A stretch of DNA of 64,000 nucleotides from Peribacillus alkalitolerans (GCF_010882125.1 NZ_JAAGVZ010000007.1:1-64000); one strand, 5' to 3'; shown: positions 19,557 to 28,997, numbered from the stretch's first letter. Numbers and translations are program-made. Notes: a model not told the origin generated them from the letters alone.

Positions 19557-20495
19557 ATGTCGAATCCAAAGGCTTTGGCACACTCTTCTCTGAAGAGTAA
19601 TGAACCAAGCCTTCAAGCTGATATACCAAATACAACTGCGTGGAAAGATTTCATGGCCCTAATTAAAATAGGGATTGTGAACTCTAATATGATCACGACT
19701 TTTACAGGGTTGTGGTTAGCATTATTTTTCATGAATGAACCATTCTTGACGAATCTTGATACAGTGTTTTTCACTTTAGCAGGCTCAGCATTAATTATTG
19801 CTGGTTCTTGCAGTTTAAATAATTACATTGATAGAGATATTGATCATTTGATGGAAAGAACTAAAACGAGACCAACTGTCACTGGTAAGGTTGACCCGGC
19901 AAAAGTACTTGCGCTGGGATTTTTACTTGTCATTGCAGGACTCATATTTCTAGCATTCACTACATGGACTGCTGCTTTAATAGGATTGTTTGGAGTCGTA
20001 TCCTATGTCGTTTTCTATACGTTGATGACAAAAAGGAAATACGTTGCAAATACGATCGTAGGTAGTTTTTCTGGAGCAGTGCCACCATTAATTGGATGGG
20101 CTGCAGTGGACGCGAACCTTAGCACTTTAGCCTGGATTCTTTTTTTGATCATGTTCCTTTGGCAACCACCGCACTTTTATTCTCTTGCCATGAAACGTTG
20201 TGAAGAATATCGTGCAGCTGGTGTTCCGATGTTACCTGTCGTGAAAGGCTTTGCACGAACAAAGAAATCCATCATGCTTTGGATCTTGTTTTTGATGCCA
20301 ACTCCAATCTTCCTAACATCATTGGGAATGCCATTGGTAATCCTTGCAATTATTTTGAATGTCGGATGGCTAGTATTAGGGATATATGGGTATAGATTGA
20401 AGGATGATATAAAATGGGCAATATTAATGTTCGTTTATTCTTTGAATTATCTGACAATCCTATTTGTCGCTATGGTAATCGTAACATTAGTTTAA
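19557..20495 (+). CDS. ctaB: Protoheme IX farnesyltransferase (heme O synthase)
   Basis: UbiA-type membrane prenyltransferase that adds farnesyl to protoheme to give heme O, the CtaA substrate. The Asp-rich motif [19 protein letters not shown] and the second conserved loop [12 protein letters not shown] are present, with seven to nine predicted helices. The ATG at 19557 follows AGAGGGGGA, giving 312 residues; the GTG at 19530 is in frame but has a weaker context. First gene of the ctaB-ctaCDEF block. Confidence 0.95.
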   Translation: MSNPKALAHSSLKSNEPSLQADIPNTTAWKDFMALIKIGIVNSNMITTFTGLWLALFFMNEPFLTNLDTVFFTLAGSALIIAGSCSLNNYIDRDIDHLMERTKTRPTVTGKVDPAKVLALGFLLVIAGLIFLAFTTWTAALIGLFGVVSYVVFYTLMTKRKYVANTIVGSFSGAVPPLIGWAAVDANLSTLAWILFLIMFLWQPPHFYSLAMKRCEEYRAAGVPMLPVVKGFARTKKSIMLWILFLMPTPIFLTSLGMPLVILAIILNVGWLVLGIYGYRLKDDIKWAILMFVYSLNYLTILFVAMVIVTLV

Positions 20496-20546
20496 CTTAG
20501 GAATTCTTTCTTATTTTTCTGTAAGAAATTATTAATAGAGAGAATT

Positions 20547-20580
20547 CTCACAACTGGTAAACAAAATTCAGTTTTGTGAG
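20547..20580 (+). other. Imperfect hairpin in the ctaB-ctaC spacer
   Basis: CTCACAACTG pairs with CAGTTTTGTGAG with a 2-nt bulge, ending about 15 nt before the ctaC ribosome site. No T run follows, so it is not a normal terminator. It could protect or process the ctaC-F mRNA; role inferred. Confidence 0.4.
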
Positions 20581-20611
20581 AAATTTTTACGAAAGAGGGG
20601 TTTCAATCGTT

Positions 20612-21694
20612 ATGAAAAAACGGCTGCAAAATTGGCGTCTAGTATCATTATTTGCTATGTTGACGCTAGTACTAGCCGGCTGCGGGGAGCCATTTATTTC
20701 TACCTTAACGCCAGCTGGTGAAGTAGCACAAAATCAGTATGATTTAATGATTCTAAGCACGATTATCATGGTGTTTGTTATCATTGCTGTTGCTGTCATC
20801 TTTATTTATGTATTGTTCCGCTTCCGTCGCAAAGGAAATGACAAGACAATTCCTAAGCAAGTTGAAGGAAGCCATAAGCTTGAAATCATTTGGACAGTCA
20901 TTCCTATTCTTTTGTTAATTGTCCTTGCTGTTCCAGTGGTTGCATACACATTTAAGTTAGCTGATGTATCACCAATGGAGAAGAAAGATAAAGATGGCAA
21001 AACAAAGGATGCATTAGTGATTAATGTAAGAGCTAATCTTTATTGGTGGGAATTTGAATATCCAGACTTAGGCGTAATCACTAGCCAAGAATTGGTAGTT
21101 CCTACTGATAAAAAAGTGTATTTCAACTTAACAGCATCAGATGTTAAACACTCCTTCTGGATTCCTGCAGTAGGTGGAAAAATGGATACTAATACAGATG
21201 GCGTTAATAAATTCTGGTTAGAATTCGATAGTCAAAAGTCTGAAGAAGTAGGCAACCTTTTCTACGGAAAATGTGCTGAGCTTTGTGGACCTTCACATGC
21301 TCTAATGGACTTTAAGGTAAAAGCAATGTCCCAGGATGATTTCAAACAGTGGACAAAAGATATGAAAGCGGTTAAAGAACCAGTGGTGGACGATGCACTT
21401 GCTAGAGAAGGTCAAGAAATCTTCAATAAGAGCTGTATCGGTTGCCATGCTGTAACTCCTAGTGATGCTCGACCTGAATTAGCACGTCAGGCACCAAACT
21501 TAGCAACATTTGGAGAGCGTGAGCGTATTGCCGGAGTATTAGACCATTCTGAAAAGGACTTAAAGAATTGGTTAAGAGATCCGGAGAAATATAAGCCAGG
21601 TAATACTATGTCAGGTACTTATGGCGAGTTAGACGAGAAACAACTTGATGCTTTAACTGCTTACTTAATGGGTTTAAAAGTAGAAGATAAATAG
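20612..21694 (+). CDS. ctaC: Cytochrome caa3 oxidase subunit II with cytochrome c domain
   Basis: Lipoprotein subunit that accepts electrons and carries the CuA centre. Signal and lipobox LVLAGCG are followed by two membrane helices, the CuA ligands in CAELCGPSHALMDFKV, and a C-terminal fused cytochrome c with CIGCH heme attachment and the Met ligand in GNTMSG. This fused heme domain defines a caa3-type oxidase. The ATG at 20612 follows AGAGGGG and gives 360 residues; the frame opens earlier at 20576. Followed by ctaD after 32 bp. Confidence 0.97.
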   Translation: MKKRLQNWRLVSLFAMLTLVLAGCGEPFISTLTPAGEVAQNQYDLMILSTIIMVFVIIAVAVIFIYVLFRFRRKGNDKTIPKQVEGSHKLEIIWTVIPILLLIVLAVPVVAYTFKLADVSPMEKKDKDGKTKDALVINVRANLYWWEFEYPDLGVITSQELVVPTDKKVYFNLTASDVKHSFWIPAVGGKMDTNTDGVNKFWLEFDSQKSEEVGNLFYGKCAELCGPSHALMDFKVKAMSQDDFKQWTKDMKAVKEPVVDDALAREGQEIFNKSCIGCHAVTPSDARPELARQAPNLATFGERERIAGVLDHSEKDLKNWLRDPEKYKPGNTMSGTYGELDEKQLDALTAYLMGLKVEDK

Positions 21695-21726
21695 GGGAAA
21701 CTCTTGAAACAAAGGGAGGTTACAGC

Positions 21727-23589
21727 GTGAGTACGTACGCTCAGAAAAAAGGTTTTGGCGCAACGATTTGGGACTACTTAACAACAGTAGACCATAAGAA
21801 AATCGCCATACTATACCTAATCGCTGGTGGCTTTTTCTTCATTGTTGGTGGATTAGAAGCAATGTTCATCCGAATTCAGCTTGCTGTTCCGAACAATGAT
21901 TTTGTAAGTGCCGGTCTATATAATGAAATTTTAACGATGCATGGTACAACCATGATATTCCTTGCGGCGATGCCGTTAGTGTTCGCGATGATGAATGCAG
22001 TAATGCCTCTTCAAATCGGAGCTCGTGACGTTGCATTCCCATATTTGAACTCACTTGGTTTTTGGTTATTCTTCTTTGGTGGTGTGTTCCTGAATCTTTC
22101 TTGGTTCCTAGGTGGCGCACCAGATGCAGGTTGGACTTCCTATGCATCACTATCCATGGAGTCTAAAGGACACGGGATTGATTTCTATGCACTAGGACTA
22201 CAGATATCCGGTGCAGGTACGTTAATTGGGGGTATCAACTTCCTGGTTACGATAGTAACGATGCGTGCTCCTGGTATGACATATATGCGTATGCCACTAT
22301 TCACATGGTCTACGTTTGTTGTATCTGCTTTGATTTTATTTGCTTTCCCACCATTAACTGTTGGGTTATTCTTAATGATTTTTGACCGTATGTTTGGAGC
22401 TAACTTCTTTGACGTAGCGACAGGTGGTAATACAATTATCTGGGAGCATTTATTCTGGATTTTCGGTCACCCTGAAGTATACATTCTTATATTGCCAGCA
22501 TTCGGTATTTTCTCAGAGATTTTTGCTACATTCTCAAGAAAACGTCTTTTCGGATATTCTTCAATGGTATTCGCTACAGTTCTAATCGGTTTCTTAGGAT
22601 TCATGGTATGGGCTCACCATATGTTCACAACTGGATTAGGCCCAATCGCAAATGCGATATTCGCTGTTGCCACTATGGCTATTGCGGTACCAACAGGTAT
22701 CAAAATCTTTAACTGGATGTTTACAATGTGGGGCGGTAGCATCCGATTCACTACACCAATGCTTTATGCAGTTGCTTTCCTCCCGTCATTCACTGCCGGT
22801 GGAGTAACTGGGATCATGCTAGCTTCTGCTGCAGCTGACTATCAATTCCATGATACTTACTTCGTAGTAGCTCACTTCCACTACGTAATCGTTGGTGGGG
22901 TAGTATTTGGTCTATTGGCTGGTACAACATTCTATTGGCCAAAAATGTTCGGTACGATGTTAAATGAAACACTTGGAAAAATTACGTTCTGGTTGTTCTT
23001 AATTGGTTTCCACTTAACATTCTTCATCCAACACTTCTTAGGATTAATGGGTATGCCACGTCGTGTATTCACTTTCCTACCAGGTCAAGGTTTTGAGACA
23101 GGAAACTTAGTAAGTACAGTTGGTGCCTTCTTCATGGCGGTTTCAACTATTATATTGTTAATTAATATCATTATCACTTCTGTACAAAACAAGAAAGTTG
23201 GCAATGATCCTTGGGGCGATGGACGTACTCTTGAGTGGGCGATTCCTTCACCACCTCCATTCTATAACTTCAAGCAACTACCTCTTGTACGTGGTTTAGA
23301 TGCTTACTGGTTAGAAAAAATGGAAGGGAAAACTGAAATGACTCCTGCTGAGCCATTAGGTGATATCCATATGCCAAATAATTCTTTCATTCCTTTCACA
23401 ACTTCTCTTGGTTTATTCGTTGCAGCATTTGGCGCAATGTACCATGCAGAAAAATCTTGGGGAGTAACAGTAATAATTATTGGATTGTGTATTACACTAG
23501 GATCTATGTTTGTTCGTTCTATTAAGGACGATCATGGTTTCCATATTCATAAAGAAGATCTTATCAATGAAGACAAGGGAGGGAAATAA
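21727..23589 (+). CDS. ctaD: Cytochrome caa3 oxidase subunit I
   Basis: Catalytic heme-copper subunit, 620 residues, about 14 predicted helices. It carries the low-spin heme ligand region (EILTMHGTTMIF), the CuB/His-Tyr motif FGHPEVYILI, the CuB His pair in WAHHMFTTG and the heme a3 ligands in VVAHFHYVIVGG. The GTG at 21727 is preceded by GGGAGGTTAC. Stop is 2 bp before ctaE, so translation is coupled. Confidence 0.98.
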   Translation: MSTYAQKKGFGATIWDYLTTVDHKKIAILYLIAGGFFFIVGGLEAMFIRIQLAVPNNDFVSAGLYNEILTMHGTTMIFLAAMPLVFAMMNAVMPLQIGARDVAFPYLNSLGFWLFFFGGVFLNLSWFLGGAPDAGWTSYASLSMESKGHGIDFYALGLQISGAGTLIGGINFLVTIVTMRAPGMTYMRMPLFTWSTFVVSALILFAFPPLTVGLFLMIFDRMFGANFFDVATGGNTIIWEHLFWIFGHPEVYILILPAFGIFSEIFATFSRKRLFGYSSMVFATVLIGFLGFMVWAHHMFTTGLGPIANAIFAVATMAIAVPTGIKIFNWMFTMWGGSIRFTTPMLYAVAFLPSFTAGGVTGIMLASAAADYQFHDTYFVVAHFHYVIVGGVVFGLLAGTTFYWPKMFGTMLNETLGKITFWLFLIGFHLTFFIQHFLGLMGMPRRVFTFLPGQGFETGNLVSTVGAFFMAVSTIILLINIIITSVQNKKVGNDPWGDGRTLEWAIPSPPPFYNFKQLPLVRGLDAYWLEKMEGKTEMTPAEPLGDIHMPNNSFIPFTTSLGLFVAAFGAMYHAEKSWGVTVIIIGLCITLGSMFVRSIKDDHGFHIHKEDLINEDKGGK

Positions 23590-23591
23590 TC

Positions 23592-24221
23592 ATGCACGTT
23601 GAAGAAAAATACACTGAAGCAACGTGGCCTTCTTCTCCTGAAAAAGCTACTTTGGAAGGGAAAAATAAGTTCTTAGGCTTTTGGTTTTTCCTTGGTGGGG
23701 AAACAGTATTGTTTGCTTCCTTATTTGCTACTTACCTTGCTTTAAAGGATCGAGTTCCAAGTACTGAACACGCACTTGCAAAAGATTTATTCGAGCTTCC
23801 ATTGGTTTTTGTCGCAACAATGCTTCTTTTAACTAGTTCATTAACAAGCGTATATGCAATGTATCATATGAAGAACTATGACTTCAAAAGAATGCAAGCA
23901 TGGTTACTTGTTACTGTAATATTAGGTTTAGGATTTTTAGGTCTTGAAATTTACGAATTCAATCACTATGTGCACGAATTCCATCATACTTTTACAAGTA
24001 GTGCATTTGGTTCAGCCTTTTACACACTTGTAGGATTCCATGGAGGACACGTAGCGTTCGGTTTATTATGGATCACTACTTTGATGGTTCGTAATGCAAA
24101 ACGCGGCTTGAACTTATACAATGCACCGAAGTTCTACATTGCAAGTCTTTACTGGCACTTTATCGACGTAGTTTGGGTATTCATTTTCACAGTCGTATAC
24201 TTAATGGGAATGGTGGGATAA
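23592..24221 (+). CDS. ctaE: Cytochrome caa3 oxidase subunit III
   Basis: 209-residue membrane subunit with five predicted helices. Family motifs LGGETVLFASLFATY and GFHGGHVAFGLLW near the second and fourth helices are present, as is the C-terminal YWHFIDVVWVFIF. It stabilises the oxidase and affects proton supply. Only 2 bp separate it from ctaD and 4 bp from ctaF. Confidence 0.97.
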   Translation: MHVEEKYTEATWPSSPEKATLEGKNKFLGFWFFLGGETVLFASLFATYLALKDRVPSTEHALAKDLFELPLVFVATMLLLTSSLTSVYAMYHMKNYDFKRMQAWLLVTVILGLGFLGLEIYEFNHYVHEFHHTFTSSAFGSAFYTLVGFHGGHVAFGLLWITTLMVRNAKRGLNLYNAPKFYIASLYWHFIDVVWVFIFTVVYLMGMVG

Positions 24222-24225
24222 CCTG

Positions 24226-24561
24226 ATGGCAAATAATCATGTAAATTCAACTAATCCAAAAATTGACCTTGAATACCGTCGTAAGAAAAATGCTGAGGAC
24301 ATGAGATACCAAGTTATCACATTCGCCTTAATGATTTTCTTAACGCTTGTTGCGTTCGTTGCAGTAGGATATGAAGGATTTTCTCACTGGTTTATCGTAC
24401 CATTTATTGTCCTTCTAGCAGTTATTCAAGTAATTTTCCAACTATACTACTTCATGCATATGAGTCACAAAGGACATGAGGCACCAGCTTTATTCCTATA
24501 CACTGGCCTTGGAGTAGGTTTAATTACAGTACTAACATTTGTTACAATCGTTTGGTGGTAA
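24226..24561 (+). CDS. ctaF: Cytochrome caa3 oxidase subunit IV
   Basis: 111-residue subunit with three predicted helices and the family motif LYYFMHMSHKGHE in the loop before the last helix. Length and position match B. subtilis CtaF. A terminator follows at 24608, so the transcript probably ends here and ctaG is expressed separately. Confidence 0.95.
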   Translation: MANNHVNSTNPKIDLEYRRKKNAEDMRYQVITFALMIFLTLVAFVAVGYEGFSHWFIVPFIVLLAVIQVIFQLYYFMHMSHKGHEAPALFLYTGLGVGLITVLTFVTIVWW

Positions 24562-24607
24562 TAGATATTTTAGAAAATCGGCACAATATGTGCCGATTCA
24601 GATTGTC

Positions 24608-24656
24608 GACAAAAGGTATCGAGAGTATGCTCTCTCGATACCTTTTGTCATTTTTT
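24608..24656 (+). terminator. Terminator after ctaF
   Basis: A near-perfect 18-bp stem opening GACAAAAGGTATCGAGAG is followed by ATTTTTT. A smaller hairpin (AATCGGCACA / TGTGCCGATT) lies just upstream at about 24575-24600. Confidence 0.93.
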
Positions 24657-24677
24657 ATATGTATTGTAGGAGAAAAG

Positions 24678-24806
24678 GTTGATTTCCGCTCCAGGCGCTT
24701 GCTTTCCGGGGGGCGTTCGCCGAGCCTCCTCGTCGCTACTGCTCCTGCGGGGTCTCGCCTGTAACGCTAATTCCCCAGGAGTCAAGCGCCTTCCGCTCCA
24801 ATCAAC
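24678..24806 (-). repeat. Interspersed repeat family A, short (129 bp) form
   Basis: The ends are GTTGATT and AATCAAC, next to GGCGCTTG and CAAGCGCC arms. Its reverse complement aligns with the plus-strand copies at 46373-46559 and 52234-52420: shared blocks are GGCGCTTGACTCC, GAGACCCCGCAGG, CGAGGAGGCTC and GGAAAGCAAGCGCCTGGAGC. It lacks the 58-bp insert present in those copies. GC content is far above the surroundings. The transposase remnant takes its stop codon from the end of this element. Confidence 0.85.
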
Positions 24807-25344
24807 TAATGTCATGCAACTTTTCATGTGTCCAAGTGGCTAGCTTTTTTAAATTCATGGATGCAATAGTAAGCATTGCCTGCATAGACAATTTTTTTAG
24901 TCCCCTTAGGGTTGTTCAACGCATACCATGCTTTTCTTTCGCATCCGCAAAGACCCGTTCAATCGTTTCCTTACGCTTCGCATATATTTGTTTAACTTCA
25001 TTAAAGTGTCTTAATTGGTTCGCTTCTTCCTTTTCAAATTTTTCCGGAGGAAAAGGCTTTTTGCCACGTTCCTCTCGATCTATATTCAACTCTAATTGAA
25101 GCTTCTCTTCATAGGCACGTGATTCTTTTCGAACCACTTTCTTATTGTATTTTCGTTTATTCGCACTTGCTTTGACATGAGTGGAGTCAATGAAGATATG
25201 ATCTGCATGCAGAATCCCAAGCTCCATGATTTCTTTTAATATACGGTAGAAAATGTGTTCAAAAACTTCGGAGTCTTGATAACGACGCTCATAATTTTTA
25301 CCGAAGGTAGAGAAATGAGGGACTTCTGTATGAAAGCCGAATCC
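24802..25344 (-). pseudogene. Decayed IS1182-type transposase remnant
   Basis: The C-terminal part of a transposase with FSTFGKNYERRYQDSEVFEHIF, IDSTHVKASANKRK and AKEKHGMR. The 5' part is missing: the frame meets a TAA at 25345. A TGA at 24916-24918 replaces the expected Trp after HGMR, and the same frame continues as TTLRGLKKLSMQAMLTIASM to a stop at 24802-24804 inside the repeat. So it is truncated at the 5' end and carries a nonsense mutation. Family assignment is by motif recall. Confidence 0.85.
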
Positions 25345-25444
25345 TTAAATTCACAAAAAAGATGGTAAATAGTTAAATCCATCATTAAAATGAGTCTAAA
25401 TTGTGTCTATTGAATTGATCATATTATTTCCTTATGTTATTAGG

Positions 25445-25474
25445 TTGGAATGTCATTTAATATTCTTGTATAAT
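25445..25474 (+). promoter_or_regulatory. Candidate promoter of ctaG
   Basis: TTGGAA and TATAAT with an 18-bp spacer, 44 bp before the ctaG start and downstream of the transposase remnant. It would give ctaG independent expression now that it is separated from ctaF by a terminator. Confidence 0.55.
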
Positions 25475-25517
25475 GAGAAGGGTAAAAAGATATGAACACA
25501 AAGAGGTGTGATCAGAA

Positions 25518-26411
25518 TTGTCACTTGAAATATTTGGCTTTCGAGCTTTATGGAGTCCCTTTTTCTTTATTTCTCTAGTAATAGTGTCAATCCTATTTTT
25601 TCTAGCTGCCACTAAATATCGAGAAAAACTTTCTAAGGATAGTGAGCGACTTACAAATAAGCAAGCAATCTTGTTTATTGTTTCAATAGTCACTTTATAT
25701 ATCATAAAGGGGTCACCATTGGATTTATTAGGGCACATTATGTTCAGTGCACACATGACACAAATGGCCATCTTGTATTTAGTCATTCCACCATTGTTAA
25801 TTTTGGCAATCCCACATTGGATGTGGAGGGGTTTTTTATCCTTTAATGGTGTCAGTAAAGTGTTTGATTTTGTGACTAAGCCTTTGATTGCGTTAATTGT
25901 TTTCAATTCAGTATTTTCCATATACCACATTCCCCTAGTATTTGATTTCGTTAAAACGGATATGTGGATTCATGCGACTTATACAGTCCTATTATTTCTT
26001 ACTGCCATGTTCATGTGGTGGCCACTCGTGAATAATTTAGAGGAATATCAAGAGCTTTACGGTATAAAAAGAATTGGATATGTTTTTGCAAATGGAATAC
26101 TACTTACACCTGCGTGTGGGTTAATTATCTTTGCAGAAACACCGATGTATAATACTTTTTCAAACCCGGCAGCATGGGCACAAGCATTGGAACTTTGTGT
26201 TCCATCATCTACTCTGCAAGGAATTACATTAAGTGGGCCAGAAATGTTCAATTGGTTGTCTCTTCATGAGGATCAAAGAACCGGTGGAATCATTATGAAG
26301 GTCATCCAAGAAGTCGTATTTGGTTTTGTATTGGCTTACATCTTTTTTGGATGGTATAAATCTGAAGGAGAAAAAATAGATCCACTTCCTGAAGTTCAAC
26401 CAGCCGAATAA
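25518..26411 (+). CDS. ctaG: Cytochrome oxidase assembly protein CtaG (caa3 type)
   Basis: 297-residue polytopic membrane protein, the same length as B. subtilis CtaG, which is needed to make active caa3 oxidase, probably in copper delivery. Conserved segments HIMFSAHMTQMAILYLV, MFMWWPLVNN and the C-terminal HEDQRTGGIIMKVIQE carry His and Met residues suited to metal handling. TTG start at 25518 behind AGAGGTG. In B. subtilis it directly follows ctaF; here about 950 bp with a repeat and a dead transposase separate them. Confidence 0.94.
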   Translation: MSLEIFGFRALWSPFFFISLVIVSILFFLAATKYREKLSKDSERLTNKQAILFIVSIVTLYIIKGSPLDLLGHIMFSAHMTQMAILYLVIPPLLILAIPHWMWRGFLSFNGVSKVFDFVTKPLIALIVFNSVFSIYHIPLVFDFVKTDMWIHATYTVLLFLTAMFMWWPLVNNLEEYQELYGIKRIGYVFANGILLTPACGLIIFAETPMYNTFSNPAAWAQALELCVPSSTLQGITLSGPEMFNWLSLHEDQRTGGIIMKVIQEVVFGFVLAYIFFGWYKSEGEKIDPLPEVQPAE

Positions 26412-26439
26412 AAGCATTCTAAATAGGATGCTTTTTTCT
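26410..26439 (+). terminator. Terminator after ctaG
   Basis: AAAAGCATTCT / AGGATGCTTTTTT short stem with T run directly at the ctaG stop. Confidence 0.85.
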
Positions 26440-26584
26440 TTTTCTTGTCATCAGTCCTATAGTTCGAGAAGTAAAAGGCAAGTTTCTATGTCAAATCATT
26501 GAACATTTAGGGCTTTTATTGAATTCTTTCAATTACTTTAATAAAATGTATTAGAATACATAATGAGAGGGCGATCATGAAATA

Positions 26585-27046
26585 ATGTCTTTACCTATAT
26601 TACCTACGATAAGCACGTCTTTTATTGTGCTAAGTGCCTTAACAGTGGCAATTGGCTGGTGGCAAATCAAGCAAAAAAGGATTGAGAAACATCAGAAGAC
26701 AATGATGCTTGCTGCTGTTTTCGCTATCATTTTCTTTGTTATTTATGCATCACGTACGATCTTCATCGGTAATACCGCATTTGGTGGGCCTGAAAATATA
26801 AAAATTTATTACACGATATTTTTGATTTTTCACATCACTTTAGCGACTGTAGGTGCAGCGCTTGGTATAACAATGCTCGTTTCTGGATTTAAAAATAACT
26901 TGAAACTACATCGTAAAATAGGCCCGACCACTAGTATTATTTGGTTTTTCACTGCGATAACTGGTGTTGCGGTTTATTGTTTACTTTATGTATTTTATAA
27001 GGGTGGAGAAACAACTTCAGTAATAAAAGCCATTCTAGGCTTTTAA
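26585..27046 (+). CDS. DUF420 membrane protein (CtaM/YozB type)
   Basis: 153-residue protein with four predicted helices and the DUF420 features WWQIKQKRIEKHQKTMMLA, HITLATVGAALG and LHRKIGPTTSIIWFFTAITG, with conserved histidines. The S. aureus family member CtaM is required for aa3-type oxidase activity, and its place right after ctaG supports a similar assembly role here. The B. subtilis homologue YozB is encoded elsewhere. Own terminator downstream. Confidence 0.85.
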   Translation: MSLPILPTISTSFIVLSALTVAIGWWQIKQKRIEKHQKTMMLAAVFAIIFFVIYASRTIFIGNTAFGGPENIKIYYTIFLIFHITLATVGAALGITMLVSGFKNNLKLHRKIGPTTSIIWFFTAITGVAVYCLLYVFYKGGETTSVIKAILGF

Positions 27047-27088
27047 GGTTACCTTAGCTTTTATCTTATAATATGGAATGAAACAAAG

Positions 27089-27129
27089 ATTCTGCCGAAT
27101 ACAATGTATATAGGCAGAATTTTTTTTTC
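27089..27129 (+). terminator. Terminator after the DUF420 gene
   Basis: ATTCTGCC / GGCAGAAT stem with a 16-nt loop and a run of more than eight T. Confidence 0.85.
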
Positions 27130-27266
27130 TTCAATCATTAATGGTCATCACATGAATGATACGCTAAATTGTTTAACTACCGCCTTTCTCTTTAATTGAT
27201 TCTTTATTACTTAGTCTACGGAAAAGAACCATGATGTTATAGAGAAGATAAGGAGGAGGAGACAGA

Positions 27267-27782
27267 TTGAAAGACTACAAAACTGAAAATATTATCATCT
27301 TGTCTTGCTCCATTGATATGGCAAAATCTCTTTTGATGCACCGGAAAGAATTAATTGCCAGGTCTCCAATAGATATACCGACCGGTTGGCCCTCATATAG
27401 GTTTAGAAGTCTTTTACCTGTTTATCTTGAAAATAAATCGTTGCAAATTGATACTCTTCACTTATGGTTAGCAGCCGATTTACCAAAGAAGCGAATGATA
27501 GGGGATATCATATTATTTATCGATGAAGTTGATACAAAGCAAGGTGTCCTAGAGATTAGACTGGTAGATGAACAAGATGAGCAAATTTATTTTAGAGAAT
27601 GCTTTTTGCTTTTTATACAATTCGTTGTCAAACATTTCCTAGATTCATTGGAAACAATTAAAATGGAGACCAATACTTCAAATCAAGACCGGATTCAATT
27701 ATTAAGACAAGTGGGATTCAAGCTGAAAAAGAGAGAAGACCCCTATTTAGTCTGGATTTTGGACTTGGAGGAGCTAGAGTGA
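27267..27782 (+). CDS. GNAT-like acetyltransferase fold, function unknown
   Basis: 171-residue protein that reads like a RimJ/RimL-type GNAT domain: an N-terminal strand ending in the LLMHRKELI helix, GWPSYRFRSLLPVYLE, KKRMIGDIILF, and the typical end LLRQVGFKLKKREDPYLVWIL. The usual acetyl-CoA pyrophosphate loop (Q/RxxGxG/A) is not visible in the middle part, so it may be catalytically inactive or very divergent. AAGGAGGAGG precedes the TTG start. Not known at this site in B. subtilis. Confidence 0.6.
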   Translation: MKDYKTENIIILSCSIDMAKSLLMHRKELIARSPIDIPTGWPSYRFRSLLPVYLENKSLQIDTLHLWLAADLPKKRMIGDIILFIDEVDTKQGVLEIRLVDEQDEQIYFRECFLLFIQFVVKHFLDSLETIKMETNTSNQDRIQLLRQVGFKLKKREDPYLVWILDLEELE

Positions 27783-27790
27783 AAGGAAAA

Positions 27791-27905
27791 AGGGTGACTC
27801 AATAAGGTCTGACCCCACATGTAATATACAGTATAACGGAAAGGTATACATCCATTATAAAATATATTGATATCGTGGAGCTGACACATAGATTTGGGTC
27901 ACCCT
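27791..27905 (+). other. Long inverted element sharing the AGGGTGACTCA stem
   Basis: AGGGTGACTCAA pairs with TTGGGTCACCCT (one mismatch) across about 90 nt, between convergent genes. The outer stem is the same as in the element after ylaK at 11787-11855, while the interior differs. It may act as a terminator or be a small mobile repeat. Confidence 0.5.
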
Positions 27906-27938
27906 CTAAAAAGTTTACATTAATCGTTGCATAAGATA

Positions 27939-28997
27939 TTATATTTTAAACTTGAATTTGATGATTCCTGCTTCTCGTGCGGAATTGAATCCAATCAGTA
28001 AAAGAGGGCCAATGATAAAGCCAAGTATTCCAAGAATTTTCAGACCTAAATACATGGCAATTAGTGTTGACAGTGCGGAAAGTCCGATATGGCTTCCCAT
28101 TACTTTTGGTTCGACAGTCCTTCTTATGATTAGTAGGATTACTGCTAGAATCGATAATTGAGTCCCTAGACTAGTATCACCTGTTATTAGATGGAACAAT
28201 GCCCACGGTCCTAAAATGATAATGGTTCCTATTAAGGGGATAAAATCAACAATCCATATTAAAAGAGACATTACAAGGGCTAGTTCTGGAATGATGAACC
28301 ACAGTCCAATAAGTGAAACAATAAAAATGATGACACTGACTAAGAATTGAGCTTTTAGGAAGCCAAATACTACGTAGGAAAACCTGGATGACATGAAATG
28401 CACCTTATCGGCGGTACGTTCTGAAAGGTGTTCGTATGCTTTTACACGCAATCTTGGGAAATCTAGCATAAATAAAAATAATGCTATCAAAAATACTAGG
28501 AAACTGACCATATAATTAGGAATTTCTTTAACTATATTCGTAACATTTTGAATATTGATTGAACTTGTTAAATCATTTTTAACACGATTTAAGGTTTTTT
28601 GGATTTGACCACTTAATTCAGTAACGATATATTCAGGCATATCTTCTGACGCGTTCACCAAATTTTTCTCGTATTTCAGCCAAGCCTTATTCACTTCATT
28701 TACATAAGCAGGAGTCTCCTGAGCAATTTCTACCACTTCAGTCACAACCTTTGTGACGATAAAATAGCTAGTAATTCCGATAAATGCAATAAAGCCTATA
28801 AAAACAATTATCACAGACAATTTATGTTTAATAGGAAATCTTTTTTGAATTCCTTTTGTAATCGGTTCTAGGAGAATAGCTGTAAAAAAAGCCGCCAATA
28901 GCGGTACTGAAACGGGCAAAATATAATAGCAAGCGACAATAAGAAGCAGTATGGCGCAAACAATCATTACTTTTTTTCTAGTGAAAAAATTCGCCAA
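27939..28997 (-). CDS. AI-2E family transporter, YtvI-like membrane protein
   Basis: 352-residue polytopic protein of the AI-2E/PerM family. It has an N-terminal pair of helices, a long soluble stretch (about residues 95-165) and a C-terminal cluster of helices with LIWIVDFIPLIGTIIILGPWAL and VEPKVMGSHIGLSALSTLI. YtvI in B. subtilis is a sporulation membrane protein of this family. I chose the TTG at 28997, which has AAAGGAGA 6 nt upstream; the longer ATG start at 29060 lacks one. Transport substrate unknown. Confidence 0.82.
   Translation of the reverse strand: MANFFTRKKVMIVCAILLLIVACYYILPVSVPLLAAFFTAILLEPITKGIQKRFPIKHKLSVIIVFIGFIAFIGITSYFIVTKVVTEVVEIAQETPAYVNEVNKAWLKYEKNLVNASEDMPEYIVTELSGQIQKTLNRVKNDLTSSINIQNVTNIVKEIPNYMVSFLVFLIALFLFMLDFPRLRVKAYEHLSERTADKVHFMSSRFSYVVFGFLKAQFLVSVIIFIVSLIGLWFIIPELALVMSLLIWIVDFIPLIGTIIILGPWALFHLITGDTSLGTQLSILAVILLIIRRTVEPKVMGSHIGLSALSTLIAMYLGLKILGILGFIIGPLLLIGFNSAREAGIIKFKFKI

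Noticed and set aside
24552-24764. 70-codon frame after ctaF
   Set aside because: It overlaps the ctaF end, its terminator and the family A repeat.
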